Source: JAGNZR01 sp051646055
GTDB lineage: Bacteria; Fusobacteriota; Fusobacteriia; Fusobacteriales; Fusobacteriaceae
Direction of reading: 5' to 3'
NCBI GenBank assembly: GCA_051646055.1
Contig: JBOFCM010000129.1
Location: forward strand, 1-64,000
DNA length: 64,000 nt
The position numbers and the translations under genes are program-made. The notes under the pieces were generated by a model. It saw nothing but the letters and a program-made list of their open reading frames with translations. It was not told the DNA's origin and did no database searches. Shown in pieces: positions 32,474 to 39,992 of the stretch. Positions within the stretch are counted from its first letter, which is position 1. Each line of letters starts with the position of its first letter.

Positions 32474-33609
32474 ATGGAAAGAAGATAACACTAATAGCCT
32501 CGGCCTCTATGGGAATTGAGGGGATAGTAAAAGATGAATGTAAAAATTTAGGGTTTGAAAATGTAAATACTCATAACGGGAGAGTTGAGTTTGACGGGAC
32601 ACTGGTAGATATTCCTAAAGCAAATATAAACCTCAGATGTGCAGATAGAGTTTACCTAAAAATGGGACAGTTTAAAGCCAGATCTTTTGAAGAACTGTTT
32701 CAAGAAGTGCTTTCAATTCCTTGGGAGGATATAATTCCAATAGATGGAGAATTTCCTATAAGCTGGGTAAGTGCTGTAAATTGTAAACTTTTTTCAAAAT
32801 CAGATATACAGAAAATAGCTAAAAAAGCTATAGTTGAAAGGCTTAAAAAAAAATATAGACAAATAGTGTTCAAAGAGAATGGAGCTAAATATGCTATAAA
32901 AATTCAGGGTCTCAAAGATGAGTTTCTGATAATGATAGATACAAGTGGAGAGGCACTTCATAAGAGAGGATACAGATATCTTCATAACGAAGCTCCAATA
33001 AAAGAAACAATGGCAGCAGCCATGGTATACCTTTCTCACTGGAAAGGAGGAGAACTTCCTATGTTGGATCCAATGTGTGGAACAGGAACTATCCCTATTG
33101 AAGCAGCTATGATAGCGAGAAATATTGCTCCAGGAGTAAACAGGAACTTTGCCGCTGAAGCATGGGATATAATTCCTTTAGATGTGTGGCTAGAAGCTAG
33201 AGATGATGCTATGAGTAAAGAAAATTATGAGAAGACAGTAAAAGTTTATGGTTCGGACATAGATGAGGCTTCTATAAAAATAGCTCAAAAAAATGCAGAA
33301 AAAGCCGGAGTAGAAGATGACATAATATTTGAAGTTAAAAATGTACTGACTTTGGAACCTGAAGAGAAAAAGGGAGCTATAATAACCAATCCGCCATATG
33401 GAGACAGACTTATGACAGAGGAAGCTGTTCAAAGACTTTACACTCTCCTTGGAGATATATATAGAATGAGATTTAATAGATGGTCCATGTATATTATAAC
33501 TTCTTATGAAGAGTTTCAAGAATACTTCGGAAAAAAAGCTACTAAAAATAGAAAACTTTATAATGGTGGATTGAAGTGCTATTTCTATCAGTATCATGGG
33601 GAGAGATAA
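32470..33609 (+). CDS. THUMP-domain class I SAM RNA methyltransferase (RlmL-N/YpsC family)
   Basis: A 379-residue protein: ferredoxin-like and THUMP RNA-binding regions (about residues 1-155), then a Rossmann methyltransferase domain with MLDPMCGTGTIPIEAAM (motif I) and the catalytic NPPY in NPPYGDRL (motif IV), typical of N2-guanine methylation. The family includes YpsC and the N-terminal half of E. coli RlmL, which makes m2G2445 in 23S rRNA. Target assignment is from the family. It overlaps the upstream gene by four bases and leaves one base before the next start. Confidence 0.9.
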   Translation: MNGKKITLIASASMGIEGIVKDECKNLGFENVNTHNGRVEFDGTLVDIPKANINLRCADRVYLKMGQFKARSFEELFQEVLSIPWEDIIPIDGEFPISWVSAVNCKLFSKSDIQKIAKKAIVERLKKKYRQIVFKENGAKYAIKIQGLKDEFLIMIDTSGEALHKRGYRYLHNEAPIKETMAAAMVYLSHWKGGELPMLDPMCGTGTIPIEAAMIARNIAPGVNRNFAAEAWDIIPLDVWLEARDDAMSKENYEKTVKVYGSDIDEASIKIAQKNAEKAGVEDDIIFEVKNVLTLEPEEKKGAIITNPPYGDRLMTEEAVQRLYTLLGDIYRMRFNRWSMYIITSYEEFQEYFGKKATKNRKLYNGGLKCYFYQYHGER

Positions 33610-33610
33610 T

Positions 33611-34279
33611 ATGGATTTAGAAAAATTTAAGAAGTATGCCAGTGAGATAGCTCTTGCTATATTAGCTCTAGGAAAGTCTAGAATAGATAGCCTGAGGGAG
33701 ATAGGAGATCTTTCTGGAGCAGAGATACTGGAAAGGGATTTTATTCCAAAATATGAGAAACTCTATCTAGGTCTAGAGAGCGAAGATTTTAAAAAAGCTT
33801 TTGAAGAGGATAGTTCTTCTTTGGAAAAACTTTTCAATGATATTATGGAAAAAAATGGATTTACAAAAGAAGGAATTCTTGAAAAAATGAAAAAACGTGA
33901 AACTTTAGAAGAAAACAATGGTGCTCGAGCTGTAAAACAGTTATTCCAGCACGAACTTTCAGAGATAAAAAGAAGAAAAAACAGATATATAGAGGAAGCT
34001 GACGAAGTTTTAAAAGAGGAATTTATTGTGAATACAGAACTTAGCAACAGCATCCAGCAGGAGGAGCAGGAGGAGATTATATATAAGCTTCACCCTCTTC
34101 GTGAAAAATTTAGAATTTTGGATGGAAAACTTATAGAACTGGAAAAAAGAGAGAAAGAACTGGAAGAGAGAATTCAAAAAAAATGGAGCTATGAAATCTA
34201 CGGAACTCTTTCTCAGGAAGAACTAAAAAAAGTTTTCGGAGAACATTATGGGAAGGTGGACGATGAAAAGAATGATTAA
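33611..34279 (+). CDS. Hypothetical charged coiled-coil protein
   Basis: A 222-residue hydrophilic protein I do not recognise. It is rich in Glu, Lys and Arg, has no membrane segment or signal peptide, and from about residue 95 to 200 has heptad-like Leu/Ile spacing suggesting a long coiled coil (for example LIELEKREKELEERIQ). It starts one base after the RNA methyltransferase stop (ATG at 33611 with GGGGAG upstream) and overlaps the cyclophilin start by 17 bases, so it is translated with both. Function unknown. Confidence 0.7.
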   Translation: MDLEKFKKYASEIALAILALGKSRIDSLREIGDLSGAEILERDFIPKYEKLYLGLESEDFKKAFEEDSSSLEKLFNDIMEKNGFTKEGILEKMKKRETLEENNGARAVKQLFQHELSEIKRRKNRYIEEADEVLKEEFIVNTELSNSIQQEEQEEIIYKLHPLREKFRILDGKLIELEKREKELEERIQKKWSYEIYGTLSQEELKKVFGEHYGKVDDEKND

Positions 34280-34910
34280 TATAATAATTTTATTGATAAT
34301 AATTGCTGTAATACATATAATCGCTCAAAAAATTAAAGGCGGAAAACCCTTTGATTTTAAAGAAAATAAAAAAACCATAACACAGGAGGCAAAAAGCATG
34401 ACAAATATCAATTTAGGTGCAGTTATCAAAACAACTAAGGGTGATATCCATATTAAATTTTTTCCAGAGATAGCTCCAATGACAGTTACGAATATGGTAA
34501 CTCTTGCAAAGAACGGATTCTATGACGGAATCAAATTCCATAGAGTTATAGCTGATTTCATGATTCAAGGGGGAGACCCTACTGGAACTGGTTCAGGAGG
34601 ACCTGGATATAACTTTGGAGATGAATTCCATAGAGATTATAAATTCACAAAGCCAGGAATACTTGCTATGGCAAATGCAGGACCAGGAACTAACGGTTCA
34701 CAGTTCTTCATAACTCATATACCTACTGAGTGGCTAAACAATAAGCACACAATATTTGGAGAGGTAGTTTCACCGGCTGACCAAGATATAGTAAATCTTA
34801 TCAAGCAGGGAGATCTTATCAATACAATAGAGATTACTGGAGATGTTGAGGAATTTATGACAGCTAATGCAGAACTTGTAGCTCAGATTGAGGGTATGAT
34901 AAAAAAATAG
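34263..34910 (+). CDS. Membrane-anchored cyclophilin-type peptidyl-prolyl isomerase
   Basis: A 215-residue protein: N-terminal membrane anchor (about residues 4-21), a short charged linker, then a complete cyclophilin domain from about residue 46 with FHRVIADFMIQGGDP, GPGTNGSQFFIT and a TIFGEV segment. It catalyses cis-trans isomerisation of prolyl bonds. The ATG at 34263 follows GGAAGG by six bases. Inside the linker a perfect AGGAGG stands eight bases before an in-frame ATG (34398) that would give a soluble 170-residue form beginning exactly at the catalytic domain. It is last in the psd operon. Confidence 0.9.
   Translation: MKRMINIIILLIIIAVIHIIAQKIKGGKPFDFKENKKTITQEAKSMTNINLGAVIKTTKGDIHIKFFPEIAPMTVTNMVTLAKNGFYDGIKFHRVIADFMIQGGDPTGTGSGGPGYNFGDEFHRDYKFTKPGILAMANAGPGTNGSQFFITHIPTEWLNNKHTIFGEVVSPADQDIVNLIKQGDLINTIEITGDVEEFMTANAELVAQIEGMIKK
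34384..34400 (+). promoter_or_regulatory. Internal ribosome binding site and start in the cyclophilin gene
   Basis: AGGAGG at 34384-34389, eight bases, then ATG at 34398-34400 in the reading frame of the isomerase. The resulting protein would begin MTNINLGAVIKTTKG, which is where soluble cyclophilins begin. It may give a second product or be the main start. Confidence 0.55.
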
Positions 34911-34970
34911 TCAATACATAAAATAAAATCTCTTGAAATTGGAAAATAATTGAGAAAATATATTGATTTT

Positions 34971-34999
34971 TTGAAAATTATGAGGTATATAGATAATAT
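34971..34999 (+). promoter_or_regulatory. Promoter for the small Cys-rich gene
   Basis: TTGAAA (34971-34976), 17-base spacer, TAATAT (34994-34999), about 55 bases before the next start codon. Confidence 0.45.
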
Positions 35000-35053
35000 A
35001 GTAGCTTACAGATTTTTCAAATTATCTTTTTTCTAATTAAAGGAGAGGTGGGT

Positions 35054-35257
35054 ATGGAAAAATATTTAGTAACAGAAGCGGAAAAACAGGAAGCAGTGAA
35101 TAAATTCCCAGTACTTTCATGTAAATATTCAGTGGGGATAGATTATGGGTATCACTTTTCAGTAAAATGCACAGCTTTTTTGGGAACCTGTACATATATG
35201 TGTGCGGAGGAAAATGGAAATAGAGACTGTGTTGTTCTAAAAAGAACTGCAACCTAA
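35054..35257 (+). CDS. Hypothetical 67-residue cysteine-containing protein
   Basis: A small soluble protein I do not recognise, with five cysteines (C23, C39, C46, C50, C59) and no signal peptide. C46-x3-C50 with C39 and C59 could bind a metal, or the residues may be free. It is very probably real: AGGAGAGG stands five bases before the ATG, and a promoter-like sequence lies upstream. The thioredoxin-like gene starts 25 bases downstream, so a redox or metal-related role is possible (inference only). Confidence 0.6.
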   Translation: MEKYLVTEAEKQEAVNKFPVLSCKYSVGIDYGYHFSVKCTAFLGTCTYMCAEENGNRDCVVLKRTAT

Positions 35258-35282
35258 TCCACTTCTCACAATTGGAGGATAG

Positions 35283-35777
35283 ATGAATCTGAGAGAATTT
35301 TATGATGTAGGAATGAATTTTGAGATGTTTGTGGGAACGGGAAGCCGTAGTGAGAGAGATAGAATTCCTAAAAACTACAGTAGAATATCAATAGCATCTG
35401 AAGATATTGAAAAAATAAAAAGTTTTGGAGCTATAAAATTCCTAATAGTGGGAGAGATATGGTGTTTTGACGTACAATTGAACAGCTCAGTAGTAAGAAA
35501 ATTTTGTGAAATTAATCACAACTTTGATATGAGAGTTATAACAAAGGGAAGAGGAGAAAAATTTCTCAAACCCATGTTAGAACTGGAAGAGTTAAAAATC
35601 CCTCTTATTCTTATATTGAATGAGGATGGAGAGCTTCTTGGGAAATTTCAAGAGAGACCTCAAACCGTAAAAGCCCACGGAGATTTTCAAGAAATAAAGG
35701 TAGATTATTTTAAGGGAGCCTATCTGAACGATACGGTAAAAGAACTTATAGAACTTTTAGAGAAATCAGAAATATAA
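35283..35777 (+). CDS. Thioredoxin-family protein with a single active-site Cys
   Basis: A 164-residue thioredoxin-fold protein. The active-site region reads GEIWCFDVQLNSS (about residues 57-69), so the usual C-x-x-C is reduced to one Cys, similar to the WCGDA-type thioredoxin-like proteins of Firmicutes; a cis-Pro region follows at KIPLILIL. A single Cys would not act as a classical dithiol reductant but could take part in thiol exchange with low-molecular thiols. It ends at a terminator and follows the small Cys-rich gene by 25 bases, with GGAGG before its ATG. Confidence 0.75.
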   Translation: MNLREFYDVGMNFEMFVGTGSRSERDRIPKNYSRISIASEDIEKIKSFGAIKFLIVGEIWCFDVQLNSSVVRKFCEINHNFDMRVITKGRGEKFLKPMLELEELKIPLILILNEDGELLGKFQERPQTVKAHGDFQEIKVDYFKGAYLNDTVKELIELLEKSEI

Positions 35778-35783
35778 GAAAAG

Positions 35784-35818
35784 TAGAGGCGAGAACTTCG
35801 CCTCTATTGTTTTTTTTT
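35784..35818 (+). terminator. Terminator after the thioredoxin-like gene
   Basis: Stem TAGAGGCGA (35784-35792) / TTCGCCTCTA (35797-35806) followed by a T-run that also provides the -35 of the next promoter. Confidence 0.8.
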
Positions 35819-35835
35819 GGAAAATCCTATATAAT
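35807..35835 (+). promoter_or_regulatory. Promoter for the WalJ-like gene
   Basis: TTGTTT (35807-35812) within the preceding terminator T-run, 17-base spacer, TATAAT (35830-35835). Confidence 0.6.
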
Positions 35836-35865
35836 AGGTTAGAAAAAAAGAAATGAGGAAAAAAG

Positions 35866-36642
35866 ATGAGAATATCCATACTTGGAAGCGGGAGTTCCGG
35901 GAACCTTACTTTTGTTGACTGTGAGGGAACTAAACTTCTTATAGATGCAGGTTTCAGCTGTAAAAAAATTGAGGAAAAACTGAAAGAGATAGGAGAAAAT
36001 CTAGAAAATATAGATGGAATCCTGGTGACCCACGAACACGGAGATCATATAATGGGAGCGGGTATAGCTTCGAGAAAATACGATATCCCTATATATATAG
36101 CGGAAGAAAGCTACAGGGCAGCAGAGCATAAATTCGGAAAACTTTCCCCTGGGAATCTGATATTTATAGACGGGAAATTCACAGTGGGAGATGGAGTTTT
36201 GGTAACTCCTTTTGATGTTTTGCACGATGCAGAAAGAACTTTGGGATATAGAATAGAGATTCCTGGTGGAAAGGCTATAGCTATAGCTACAGATATAGGC
36301 TATGCAGATAATGGTGTCAAGGAGCATTTTAAGGATATAGATCTTATGGTTATAGAGTGTAATTATGACTATCATATGCTTATGGAGTCAGCATATCCTT
36401 GGGATCTTAAGGCTCGAGTAAAAGGACGGAACGGACATCTTTCCAATAATGATGCAGCAAAACTTATAAGAGATGTATATTCAGAGAGATTGAAAAAGGC
36501 TTTTCTTGTCCATGTGAGCAAGGATAGCAATAAATATTCTCTGGCCGTGGATACAGTGAGAAAAGAACTCAGTGAAAATAAGATAGATTTAGAACTAGAG
36601 GTAGCAACTCAGAATGAAGTCACATCAGTATGGGAATACTGA
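35866..36642 (+). CDS. MBL-fold metallohydrolase, WalJ/YycJ family
   Basis: A 258-residue metallo-beta-lactamase-fold protein. The metal-binding THEHGDH motif is at about residues 55-61, preceded by LGSGSSGN at the N-terminus, the usual YycJ/WalJ opening; later metal ligands lie in FDVLHDAE, ATDIGYAD and near the C-terminal HVSKDSN. WalJ-like proteins are nucleases (5' exonuclease in reported cases) linked with DNA repair or replication and cell-wall regulation. Here it is not next to a walRK pair. The next gene, a uracil-DNA glycosylase relative, is 38 bases downstream. Confidence 0.88.
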   Translation: MRISILGSGSSGNLTFVDCEGTKLLIDAGFSCKKIEEKLKEIGENLENIDGILVTHEHGDHIMGAGIASRKYDIPIYIAEESYRAAEHKFGKLSPGNLIFIDGKFTVGDGVLVTPFDVLHDAERTLGYRIEIPGGKAIAIATDIGYADNGVKEHFKDIDLMVIECNYDYHMLMESAYPWDLKARVKGRNGHLSNNDAAKLIRDVYSERLKKAFLVHVSKDSNKYSLAVDTVRKELSENKIDLELEVATQNEVTSVWEY

Positions 36643-36680
36643 CAGTGAAAAGAAAAAATTAAAAATAGAAGGAGGAAAAT

Positions 36681-37256
36681 ATGGACATAGAATCTCTATG
36701 GGAAGAGATGGTCTTTGAGGTGGGAACAATTGGAAAACATCTCAAGGACAAAAAAACTCTTATAGGAGCTGGGAATCATTTTACAGCCGATCTGGTTTTT
36801 GTAGGAGATGAATCGGAACTTTTTATGGATGAGGAATTCAGAACAAGGGAGGGATCTTCTGGAGAGTTTTTGAAAAAACTTTTGGACCTTCTTGAACTGG
36901 AACAGGAAGATTACTACCTAACAACTCTCTCTAAGTCCAATTACAAGTTTCTAACATTCAGTGAAGAGGATCAAGAGTTATTGCTAGATTATCTGAAGAT
37001 GCAGATTTCAATAATAAAACCTAAAATTATAGTTGCCTTTGGGGGCGATGTAGGAAGCTATATTCTGGGAAGAGATTTAAATTTTTCAGAAGAGAAAGGA
37101 AAACTTTTGAATTTGGCAGGGGATATGAAACTGATAGTTACTTATGCTCCAGGATTTGCCCTTAAATCTAGAAATGAAGCAGGAAAAAATTCACAAGTAG
37201 CTAAAGAGTTCTGGAATGATCTGAAATTGGCAAAAAACTATATGTTAGAAGATTAA
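36681..37256 (+). CDS. Degenerate uracil-DNA glycosylase superfamily protein
   Basis: A 191-residue protein with the layout of family 4-type uracil-DNA glycosylases: FVGDESELFMDEE aligns with the GEAPGxxED motif region, SSGEFLKKLLDLLEL with the following helix, KPKIIVAFGGDVGSYIL with the central strand-helix, and TYAPGFALKS with the TxHPS motif. However the first motif lacks the Pro-Gly, the catalytic-loop His (HPS) is replaced by APG, and no cluster cysteines are present. Thus the fold is probably kept but uracil excision is doubtful. It follows the WalJ-like gene closely and precedes yajC. Confidence 0.65.
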   Translation: MDIESLWEEMVFEVGTIGKHLKDKKTLIGAGNHFTADLVFVGDESELFMDEEFRTREGSSGEFLKKLLDLLELEQEDYYLTTLSKSNYKFLTFSEEDQELLLDYLKMQISIIKPKIIVAFGGDVGSYILGRDLNFSEEKGKLLNLAGDMKLIVTYAPGFALKSRNEAGKNSQVAKEFWNDLKLAKNYMLED

Positions 37257-37278
37257 TCCAGAGCAAAGAGAATCCTTA

Positions 37279-37306
37279 TTGAAAAAAAAAGAAAGTATGA
37301 TATAAT
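37279..37306 (+). promoter_or_regulatory. Promoter for yajC
   Basis: TTGAAA (37279-37284), 16-base spacer, TATAAT (37301-37306) with TGA before it. Confidence 0.65.
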
Positions 37307-37348
37307 TATTTTATATAAACTTAAACTAAAATTTATAGGGGGAAAATA

Positions 37349-37621
37349 ATGAACGAATTAATTGCAAAATATGGTGGAATGGTATTTACTTTTGTTATCT
37401 GGATAGCTGTTTTCTATTTTTTACTAATACTTCCAAACAAGAAAAAACAGAAAAAACATGATGAGATGTTAAACTCTCTGAAAGAGGGAGCAGAAGTTTT
37501 GACTTCTGGAGGGATAAAAGGAACAGTTAGTTCAATATCACCAGAGTATATTGTAATCAGAGTGGATAAAGGTGTAAATCTTACTGTTAAAAGAAGTTCA
37601 ATAGTTACAATTTTAAAATAA
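37349..37621 (+). CDS. yajC: Preprotein translocase subunit YajC
   Basis: A 90-residue single-span membrane protein. A helix at about residues 9-30 (FTFVIWIAVFYFLLILP) is followed by KKKQKKHDEMLNSLKEG and an SH3-like beta domain with EVLTSGGIKGTVSSI, the YajC hallmark. YajC associates with SecDF-SecYEG and with some RND pumps. In many genomes it is next to secD; here it is monocistronic. RBS GGGGGAA precedes the ATG. Confidence 0.95.
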   Translation: MNELIAKYGGMVFTFVIWIAVFYFLLILPNKKKQKKHDEMLNSLKEGAEVLTSGGIKGTVSSISPEYIVIRVDKGVNLTVKRSSIVTILK

Positions 37622-37675
37622 AAAATAGCAAATAAAAAAAGCGGATTTTACTCCGCTTTTTTTATTTGCTATTTT
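37622..37675. terminator. Long perfect bidirectional terminator yajC / glnA
   Basis: A 24-bp perfect stem (37622-37645 with 37652-37675) around a six-base loop; core AAAAAAAGCGGA / TCCGCTTTTTTT. The distal arm includes two bases of the glnA stop codon on the minus strand. Confidence 0.9.
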
Positions 37676-39782
37676 ATAATCTGAAAAGAAGATCTTCATA
37701 AGTTGGGATAGCTAAAAGAGATTTTTCAACATATTTTTCTGTGCTGTCAACCTTATCTCTAAGCTTTTTTAGAAGAGGAACAATCTCTTTTTCTAGAAAT
37801 ACAGCTTTTGCATAGATTTCTTCAATATTTCCAGATTCTTCGTATTTTTCATCTATTTTAGAAAGGAAATAAGATATCTCATTTTTTATTGAAAGAAGAT
37901 TAATTAAATTTTCCTTATCGGATAAAAGAAGTTCATCTGAACCTATGACTTTAGAGATACTGCTGATAGAGTTAGCAACTTTAGATGCATAATCAACTAA
38001 AGCAGGATAAATTTCCGTTCTCACCATTCTAAGAGCCGTTCCAACTTCAATATTAATTTGTTTTACATATCTTTCACAATAAACTACATATCTTGCTTCC
38101 AGTTCAATTTTAGAAAGAACATTTGCCTTGGAAAAGAGCTCTATAGTCTCATTTTCCATATAGACAGGAAGAGCCTCTACAGTATTTTTAAGATTTTGAA
38201 GACCTCTTCTTTGAGCTTCTTCAACCCATGCCTGCTCATATCCGTTTCCTGAAAAAACAATCCGCTTATGTTTAGCATACCGTTCTTTAATCAATTTAAC
38301 TATATTTTTCTTAAGTTTTTCCTGAGGAACAGATTCTAAGAAATCTGCATATTCTTTGAAGACGGTTCCGATAATAGTATTCATTATGAAAGTTGGAGTT
38401 GATGCAGAGGCACTTGAACCAGGCATTCTAAATTCAAATTTATTCCCTGTGAAGGCAAAAGGTGAAGTTCTGTTTCTGTCAGAAACATCCTTTGGAATTT
38501 TTGGGAAATTCTTTATATTGATCTCTACACTCTCTTTTTCATTTGTTTCTAATGGAATCTTACCTATGTTTTCATAGATCTGCTCAAGTTCAGAACCTAT
38601 GTAGGCAGAGATAATAGCAGGGGGAGCTTCATGTCCTCCCAATCTATGATCATTTCCAGGGGTTGCTGTAGAAACTCTTAGAATTCTGGCATATCTGTCT
38701 ACCGCTTCTAATATTCCTAGCATGAATACAAGGAATCCTAAATTATCTTCTGAAAGAGAAGAGGGATCCAGAAGATTCTCCCCCTGATCTGTAGAAAGGG
38801 ACCAGTTACAGTGTTTACCTGAACCGTTGACCCCTTTAAAAGGTTTTTCATGGAGAAGAGCCGCTAAATTTCTACGCTCTGCAACTTTTTTAATAATATC
38901 CATAGCTAGCTGATTTTGATCCACTGAAACATTGGCACTTGTGAACATAAGGGCAATTTCAAATTGGTTAGGAGCAACTTCGTTATGTTTTGTTTTGGCC
39001 ATTATTCCAATTTTCCAAAGCTCAGTATCCAGTTCGGCCATAAAACTTTCAACACGTTCTTTAATTGTTCCATAGTAGTGATCATTAAGCTCCTGACCCT
39101 TAGGAGGTAGTGTACCAAAGAGAGTTCTTCCTGTAAGCATAAGGTCCTGACGATTTTTCCAGAACTCTTTTTCTACTAGAAAATATTCCTGTTCAATACC
39201 TAGAGTATTCTCTATTTTTTTTACATTTTTATCACCTAGAGCAATTTTTAGTCTTAAAGCTTCATCTGTCACAAAATCAATGGAACGGAGCAGAGGAACT
39301 TTTTTATCCAGTGCTACACCATTATAACCGAAAAAGGCTGTGGGGATATAAAGCGATTTAGCTGATCCTTCTCCTCTAAGAAACATAGGAGATTTCAGAT
39401 CCCAAGCAGTATAACCTCTAGCTTCAAAAGTTGCTCTTGTTCCTCCGTTGGGGAAAGAAGAGGTATCTGCTTCACCCTTAATGAGTTCTTTTCCTGAAAA
39501 TTGAGAGAGAGCATTTCCGTCTGTAGAGATAGAGATAAATGATTCATGTTTTTCAGCAGTCAATTCTGTAAGCGGCTGAAACCAGTGAGTGAAATGTGTT
39601 GCCCCGTTATCCACGGCCCAATTTTTAACCGCTGTTGCGATGATATCGGCAACGTGCAGCGATAATACTTTATCTCCGTTCTGTACAGATTTGAATTCAT
39701 TAAAAATAGAAGTTGAAACTCTTTTCTTTAATTGATTTTCATCAAAACAGTTAATTCCAAAAATATCTAACATATTTTGCAT
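37674..39782 (-). CDS. glnA: Glutamine synthetase type III
   Basis: A 702-residue GSIII (GlnN-type), the large ATP-dependent ammonia-assimilating enzyme found in Bacteroides, some Firmicutes and Fusobacteria. Diagnostic segments include LTELTAEKHESFIS, FPNGGTRATFEARGYTAWD, GIEQEYFLVE, TKHNEVAPNQFEIA, GVNGSGKHCNWSLS and PGNDHRLGGHEAPPA. It forms glutamine from glutamate, which the hut operon can supply. GSIII is not adenylylated like GSI; control here is presumably transcriptional from the promoter upstream. RBS GGGAGG precedes the ATG. Confidence 0.95.
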   Translation of the reverse strand: MQNMLDIFGINCFDENQLKKRVSTSIFNEFKSVQNGDKVLSLHVADIIATAVKNWAVDNGATHFTHWFQPLTELTAEKHESFISISTDGNALSQFSGKELIKGEADTSSFPNGGTRATFEARGYTAWDLKSPMFLRGEGSAKSLYIPTAFFGYNGVALDKKVPLLRSIDFVTDEALRLKIALGDKNVKKIENTLGIEQEYFLVEKEFWKNRQDLMLTGRTLFGTLPPKGQELNDHYYGTIKERVESFMAELDTELWKIGIMAKTKHNEVAPNQFEIALMFTSANVSVDQNQLAMDIIKKVAERRNLAALLHEKPFKGVNGSGKHCNWSLSTDQGENLLDPSSLSEDNLGFLVFMLGILEAVDRYARILRVSTATPGNDHRLGGHEAPPAIISAYIGSELEQIYENIGKIPLETNEKESVEINIKNFPKIPKDVSDRNRTSPFAFTGNKFEFRMPGSSASASTPTFIMNTIIGTVFKEYADFLESVPQEKLKKNIVKLIKERYAKHKRIVFSGNGYEQAWVEEAQRRGLQNLKNTVEALPVYMENETIELFSKANVLSKIELEARYVVYCERYVKQINIEVGTALRMVRTEIYPALVDYASKVANSISSISKVIGSDELLLSDKENLINLLSIKNEISYFLSKIDEKYEESGNIEEIYAKAVFLEKEIVPLLKKLRDKVDSTEKYVEKSLLAIPTYEDLLFRL

Positions 39783-39829
39783 AAATAATCCTCCCTTATT
39801 TTCAAGTGTTCGCTTTTTGGTTCTCTAAA

Positions 39830-39858
39830 ATACTACCCTAAAGTCTTCAAAAAGTCAA
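39830..39858 (-). promoter_or_regulatory. Promoter for glnA
   Basis: On the minus strand TTGACT (39858-39853), 17-base spacer, TAGTAT (39835-39830). Confidence 0.65.
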
Positions 39859-39992
39859 ATGTTTTGTTTTGAGAAAATAAGTGTTCTATTAATGCTAATG
39901 CGGTTGAAATTTTTGGAATTATTTTTTTAAGATATATTTTAAATCGGTGCTATTTATAGATTATATTATTCGAGCGAAAGAAACTCTTTTTT

